Below are positions 60,800-64,000 of a stretch of DNA of 64,000 nucleotides, piece by piece. The position numbers were made by a program, and so were the translations under genes. The stretch's first letter is position 1. Each line of letters opens with the position of its first letter. A model generated the notes under the pieces. It saw nothing but the letters and a program-made list of their open reading frames with translations. It ran no database searches and had not been told where the DNA came from. The stretch is from Enterobacter sichuanensis (lineage in GTDB: Bacteria; Pseudomonadota; Gammaproteobacteria; Enterobacterales; Enterobacteriaceae), in assembly GCF_002939185.1 (NCBI RefSeq), contig NZ_POVL01000019.1:1-64000 (forward strand), written 5' to 3'.

Positions 60800-61435
60800 T
60801 CAATGCAGCGACGCTAACCTCGCCGCAAACCCGACAAACAGCAGCCCGATCAGGCCATTGCCCAGCTTTGCCAGTTTCTTTTTGGTTTTCAGATAGCGCG
60901 TAACAAACGCGCCGGAGAAGATCAGGAAGCTCATATAGATAAAGCTAATCAACTCAAGCGTGGTCGCGAGGATCAGGAAAGAGGTTCCGGTGTTTTTCGC
61001 ATTCACGTCAATGAACTGAACGAAGAACGAGACGTAGAACAGAATCGCTTTGGGATTCGTCAGGCTTAATACCAGCGCGCGCTTCATGATCATACTGGCA
61101 GGCTCGGGGCCGCTCTCGTGAGCGTTGTTCTGACGGTTCACCACCGACCAGAGCATTTTGCCGCCCAGCCACAGCAGATAAAACGCACCGAGATAACGCA
61201 CGATATTAAACAGCACCGGGGTAGTCTGAATTAAAGCAGCAACGCCCGCCCAGGCCAGAAACATCAGTACCGCATCACCGATAAATACCCCTGTCGCGGC
61301 AAGATAGCCTTTTTTCACGCCGTGACCAATCCCGGTTTTCAGTACAAACAAGGTATTGGGCCCTGGCACCAGCACGATAAAAAATGCGCCGACCACGTAC
61401 GTCCAGAAATTCAGTACACCAAACTCCGCAAACAC
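60800..61435 (-). CDS. leuE: Leucine exporter LeuE-like (LysE/RhtB family)
   Basis: 211 residues, six membrane helices, start [19 protein letters not shown] and the RhtB motif [13 protein letters not shown]. The match to E. coli LeuE (YeaS) is close throughout ([38 protein letters not shown]). E. coli leuE lies at another locus, so either it moved or this is an additional copy. GGAGGGAGAAG precedes the ATG. Confidence 0.88.
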   Translation of the reverse strand: MFAEFGVLNFWTYVVGAFFIVLVPGPNTLFVLKTGIGHGVKKGYLAATGVFIGDAVLMFLAWAGVAALIQTTPVLFNIVRYLGAFYLLWLGGKMLWSVVNRQNNAHESGPEPASMIMKRALVLSLTNPKAILFYVSFFVQFIDVNAKNTGTSFLILATTLELISFIYMSFLIFSGAFVTRYLKTKKKLAKLGNGLIGLLFVGFAARLASLH

Positions 61436-61507
61436 TTCTCCCTCCTTTTGCTACACCCAACAGGAACAGCGCTGCAAATACGCTATTCCAAAAAAAAGAC
61501 GCTATAA

Positions 61508-61533
61508 AAACAGTGGGCACCATTACGGTGCCC
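61508..61533 (-). terminator. yciY terminator
   Basis: GGGCACC-ATTAC-GGTGCCC. The minus-strand tail is ACTGTTTTTATAG. Confidence 0.7.
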
Positions 61534-61542
61534 TCATGGTTC

Positions 61543-61716
61543 TCAGAAATCCTGGACGGCGAACAACAACGCGTTGCGGTGCCGGGTCATTCCACATTTC
61601 CTGATGGCGTGAATACGCATATTGCGGCGGGATTGTGCTTCCAGCCAACGAGCCTTGCGACGACTCACCTGTCGCAACATGCGCCAGCGCCCTACTTCTG
61701 TTCTACTGCGCTTCAT
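61543..61716 (-). CDS. yciY: Small basic protein YciY
   Basis: 57 residues, very rich in arginine (MKRSRTEVGRWRMLRQ, SRRKARWLEAQSRRNMRIHA). Length and sequence match E. coli YciY. No known domain; could bind nucleic acid by composition only. A terminator follows. Confidence 0.85.
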   Translation of the reverse strand: MKRSRTEVGRWRMLRQVSRRKARWLEAQSRRNMRIHAIRKCGMTRHRNALLFAVQDF

Positions 61717-61874
61717 GTCTACAACTCTTTCTCTAACACTTTTTCTCTAAAAGAAAGGCCATTATAAACCCAACCCCACAGCAAACCAGCGCTTTTAGCT
61801 GGCGTTTTTATTTGCCAGATGATTCCTGATGCGTACACTCATAACAATACGCTTTCAAAAGGATTTTTTTACTC

Positions 61875-63335
61875 ATGACAACCTTCTACACCGTGGTGAG
61901 TTGGCTGGTCATTCTGGGATACTGGCTGTTAATCGCGGGTGTGACATTACGCATCCTGATGAAGCGCAGAGCCGTACCCTCTGCCATGGCCTGGCTTCTG
62001 ATAATCTACATCCTGCCGCTGGTAGGAATTATTGCCTATCTCTCTTTCGGTGAGCTTCATCTGGGGAAACGCCGCGCCGAGCGGGCCCGCGCCATGTGGC
62101 CTTCGACCGCGAAGTGGCTCCACGACCTTAAAGCCTGCAAACACATCTTTGCCGAGGAGAACAGCAGCGTAGCCTCCTCGCTGTTTAAGCTGTGCGAGCG
62201 CCGTCAGGGAATTGGCGGCGTAAAAGGCAACCAGCTCCAGTTGCTTACCTCCTCCGATGATGTCATGCAGGCGCTGATCCGCGATATCCAACTGGCCCGG
62301 CACAATATTGAGATGGTGTTTTATATCTGGCAACCCGGCGGCATGGCCGACCAGGTGGCAGAATCGCTAATGGCCGCCGCGCGACGCGGTATTCATTGCC
62401 GCCTGATGCTCGACTCCGCGGGCAGCGTGGCCTTCTTCCGTAGCCCCTGGGCAGGCATGATGCGTAATGCCGGTATCGAGGTGGTTGAGGCGCTGAAGGT
62501 CAATCTGCTGCGTGTGTTTCTGCGCCGGATGGATCTCCGCCAGCACCGCAAGATGGTCATGATCGATAACTATATTGCCTATACCGGCAGCATGAACATG
62601 GTTGACCCCCGTTTCTTCAAACAGGACTCGGGCGTGGGCCAGTGGGTGGATTTGATGGCGCGCATGGAGGGGCCAATTGCCACCTCGATGGGCATCGTCT
62701 ACTCCTGTGACTGGGAGATCGAGACCGGTAAGCGTATCCTGCCGCCGCCGCCCGACGGCAATATAATGCCGTTCGAAGAGGCCAGCGGTCACACCATTCA
62801 TACCATTGCCTCTGGCCCGGGCTTCCCGGAAGATTTGATCCATCAGGCGCTGCTGACGGCTACGTACTCCGCGCGTGAATACCTGATCATGACCACGCCC
62901 TACTTTGTCCCCAGCGACGATCTCCTGCACGCGATCTGTACCGCAGCGCAGCGCGGTGTGGATGTGAGCATCATTTTGCCGCGCAAAAATGACTCGCTTC
63001 TGGTGGGCTGGGCCAGCCGCGCCTTCTTTAGCGAACTGCTGGCTGCAGGGGTAAAAATATACCAGTTTGAGGGCGGGCTGCTGCATACCAAGAGCGTGCT
63101 GGTGGACGGCGAACTGAGCCTGGTGGGAACGGTGAACCTGGATATGCGCAGCCTGTGGCTAAACTTTGAAATCACGCTGGTGATTGATGATGCCGGCTTT
63201 GGCGGCGATCTTGCGGCGGTGCAGGATGATTATATCTCCCGCTCCCGCCTGCTGGATGCCAGACTGTGGGTAAAACGTCCGCTGTGGCAGAGAATTGCCG
63301 AACGACTGTTTTACTTCTTTAGTCCGTTGCTGTAA
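61875..63335 (+). CDS. clsA: Cardiolipin synthase A
   Basis: Forms cardiolipin from two phosphatidylglycerol molecules. 486 residues: two N-terminal membrane helices, then two phospholipase-D HKD motifs, H224/K226/D231 (HRKMVMID) and H404/K406/D411 (HTKSVLVD). Confidence 0.97.
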   Translation: MTTFYTVVSWLVILGYWLLIAGVTLRILMKRRAVPSAMAWLLIIYILPLVGIIAYLSFGELHLGKRRAERARAMWPSTAKWLHDLKACKHIFAEENSSVASSLFKLCERRQGIGGVKGNQLQLLTSSDDVMQALIRDIQLARHNIEMVFYIWQPGGMADQVAESLMAAARRGIHCRLMLDSAGSVAFFRSPWAGMMRNAGIEVVEALKVNLLRVFLRRMDLRQHRKMVMIDNYIAYTGSMNMVDPRFFKQDSGVGQWVDLMARMEGPIATSMGIVYSCDWEIETGKRILPPPPDGNIMPFEEASGHTIHTIASGPGFPEDLIHQALLTATYSAREYLIMTTPYFVPSDDLLHAICTAAQRGVDVSIILPRKNDSLLVGWASRAFFSELLAAGVKIYQFEGGLLHTKSVLVDGELSLVGTVNLDMRSLWLNFEITLVIDDAGFGGDLAAVQDDYISRSRLLDARLWVKRPLWQRIAERLFYFFSPLL

Positions 63336-63698
<363 letters not shown>

Positions 63699-63702
63699 TA
63701 AA

Positions 63703-63728
63703 AAAGGCTGCGATTGCAGCTTTTTTAT
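63703..63728. terminator. Bidirectional terminator after yciU
   Basis: Stem GCTGC/GCAGC with GATT loop, flanked by A6 and T6. Confidence 0.75.
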
Positions 63729-64000
63729 TTAATCCGCTAATTCATTTCCGCACCGGTTGCAGAACCGGGCGTTAAGCTCATGTTCCGCCTGGTGGCAGCG
63801 CGGGCATTTACGCTGTTGCTTGCGGGTCTGAAAGGCACTGCTCATGTGCGTGGTAATCAGCCCTGTTGGAATGGCAATCACCGAATATCCAATCAGTATC
63901 AGTACCGATGCGACAATACGTCCCAGCGGCGTATGCGGTGTGATATCCCCATACCCCACCGTCGTGACGGTAACAATTGCCCAGTAGACAGAGGCGTTGA
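63729..64000 (-). CDS. Potassium channel with C-terminal zinc ribbon (N-terminus outside window)
   Basis: The frame enters from the right edge and ends at 63729; about 90 C-terminal residues are visible. The K+ selectivity filter TVGYGD is followed by the S6-type helix (LGRIVASVLILIGYSVIAIPTGL), then a zinc ribbon CPRC-x14-CNRC. This is a six-helix ion-transport-family channel. It occupies the E. coli kch position, but Kch has a long RCK domain after the pore, which this protein lacks, so it is a different channel type. Confidence 0.85.
   Translation of the reverse strand, partial: NASVYWAIVTVTTVGYGDITPHTPLGRIVASVLILIGYSVIAIPTGLITTHMSSAFQTRKQQRKCPRCHQAEHELNARFCNRCGNELAD

Overview
The window is a stretch of enteric (Enterobacterales) chromosome. 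Gene content, order and protein sequences closely follow the E. coli K-12 region from ycjV to the kch position: ycjMNOPQRSTUV, psp, sapABCDF, fabI, rnb, pyrF, ribA, acnA, cysB, topA, btuR, trp, tonB and clsA. The sequence diverges enough, and carries enough local differences, to point to a relative such as Enterobacter or a neighbouring genus. The genus call is inferred from remembered synteny, not from a search. No rRNA, tRNA, CRISPR array, prophage or insertion sequence was seen.

Layout. (1) 1-11.7 kb, minus strand: a complete ycj glucoside catabolic and uptake operon. It encodes a glucosylglycerate-type phosphorylase, a lipoprotein/permease/ATPase ABC importer, the YcjQRS 3-keto-glucoside/epimerase enzymes, kojibiose phosphorylase and beta-phosphoglucomutase. 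Two near-identical LacI-type operators lie just before ycjM and ycjU. (2) 11.9-14.6 kb: pspABCD under a sigma54 promoter, with divergent pspF; pspE is missing here. (3) 14.7-20 kb: sapABCDF peptide-transport operon. (4) 20-24 kb: fabI, yciW, rnb. (5) 24.4-27.2 kb: a PAS-GGDEF-EAL protein (RpfR/PdeR) facing an RpfF-type crotonase, which together form a diffusible-signal-factor (DSF) quorum-sensing module. E. coli K-12 keeps only the receptor. (6) 27.4-33.4 kb: yciZ, yciT, osmB, yciH-pyrF, lapAB, pgpB, ribA. (7) 33.4-46.8 kb: acnA, small membrane genes, cysB, topA, yciN, sohB, yciK-btuR, rluB, yciO-rnm. (8) 46.8-53.6 kb: trp promoter/operator, leader peptide, attenuator and trpEDCBA. (9) 53.7-64 kb: yedEF, ompW, a cysteine-cluster protein, yciCBA, tonB, yciI, an inserted MarR-GNAT gene with a 41-bp palindromic operator, leuE, yciY, clsA, yciU and the C-terminal part of a K+ channel.

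Working together: the ycj genes form one sugar-salvage pathway; psp and sap are envelope-stress and peptide systems; rpfF/rpfR would couple a fatty-acid signal to c-di-GMP turnover; trp is a classical repressed and attenuated biosynthetic operon. The most interesting non-backbone items are the rpfF/rpfR pair, the paired ycj operators, the MarR-GNAT palindrome, the relocated yedEF, and an amber codon that shortens yciB. Several small genes (ymiC, ymiA, yciX, yciY, yciZ, trpL) were identified by reading the sequence.
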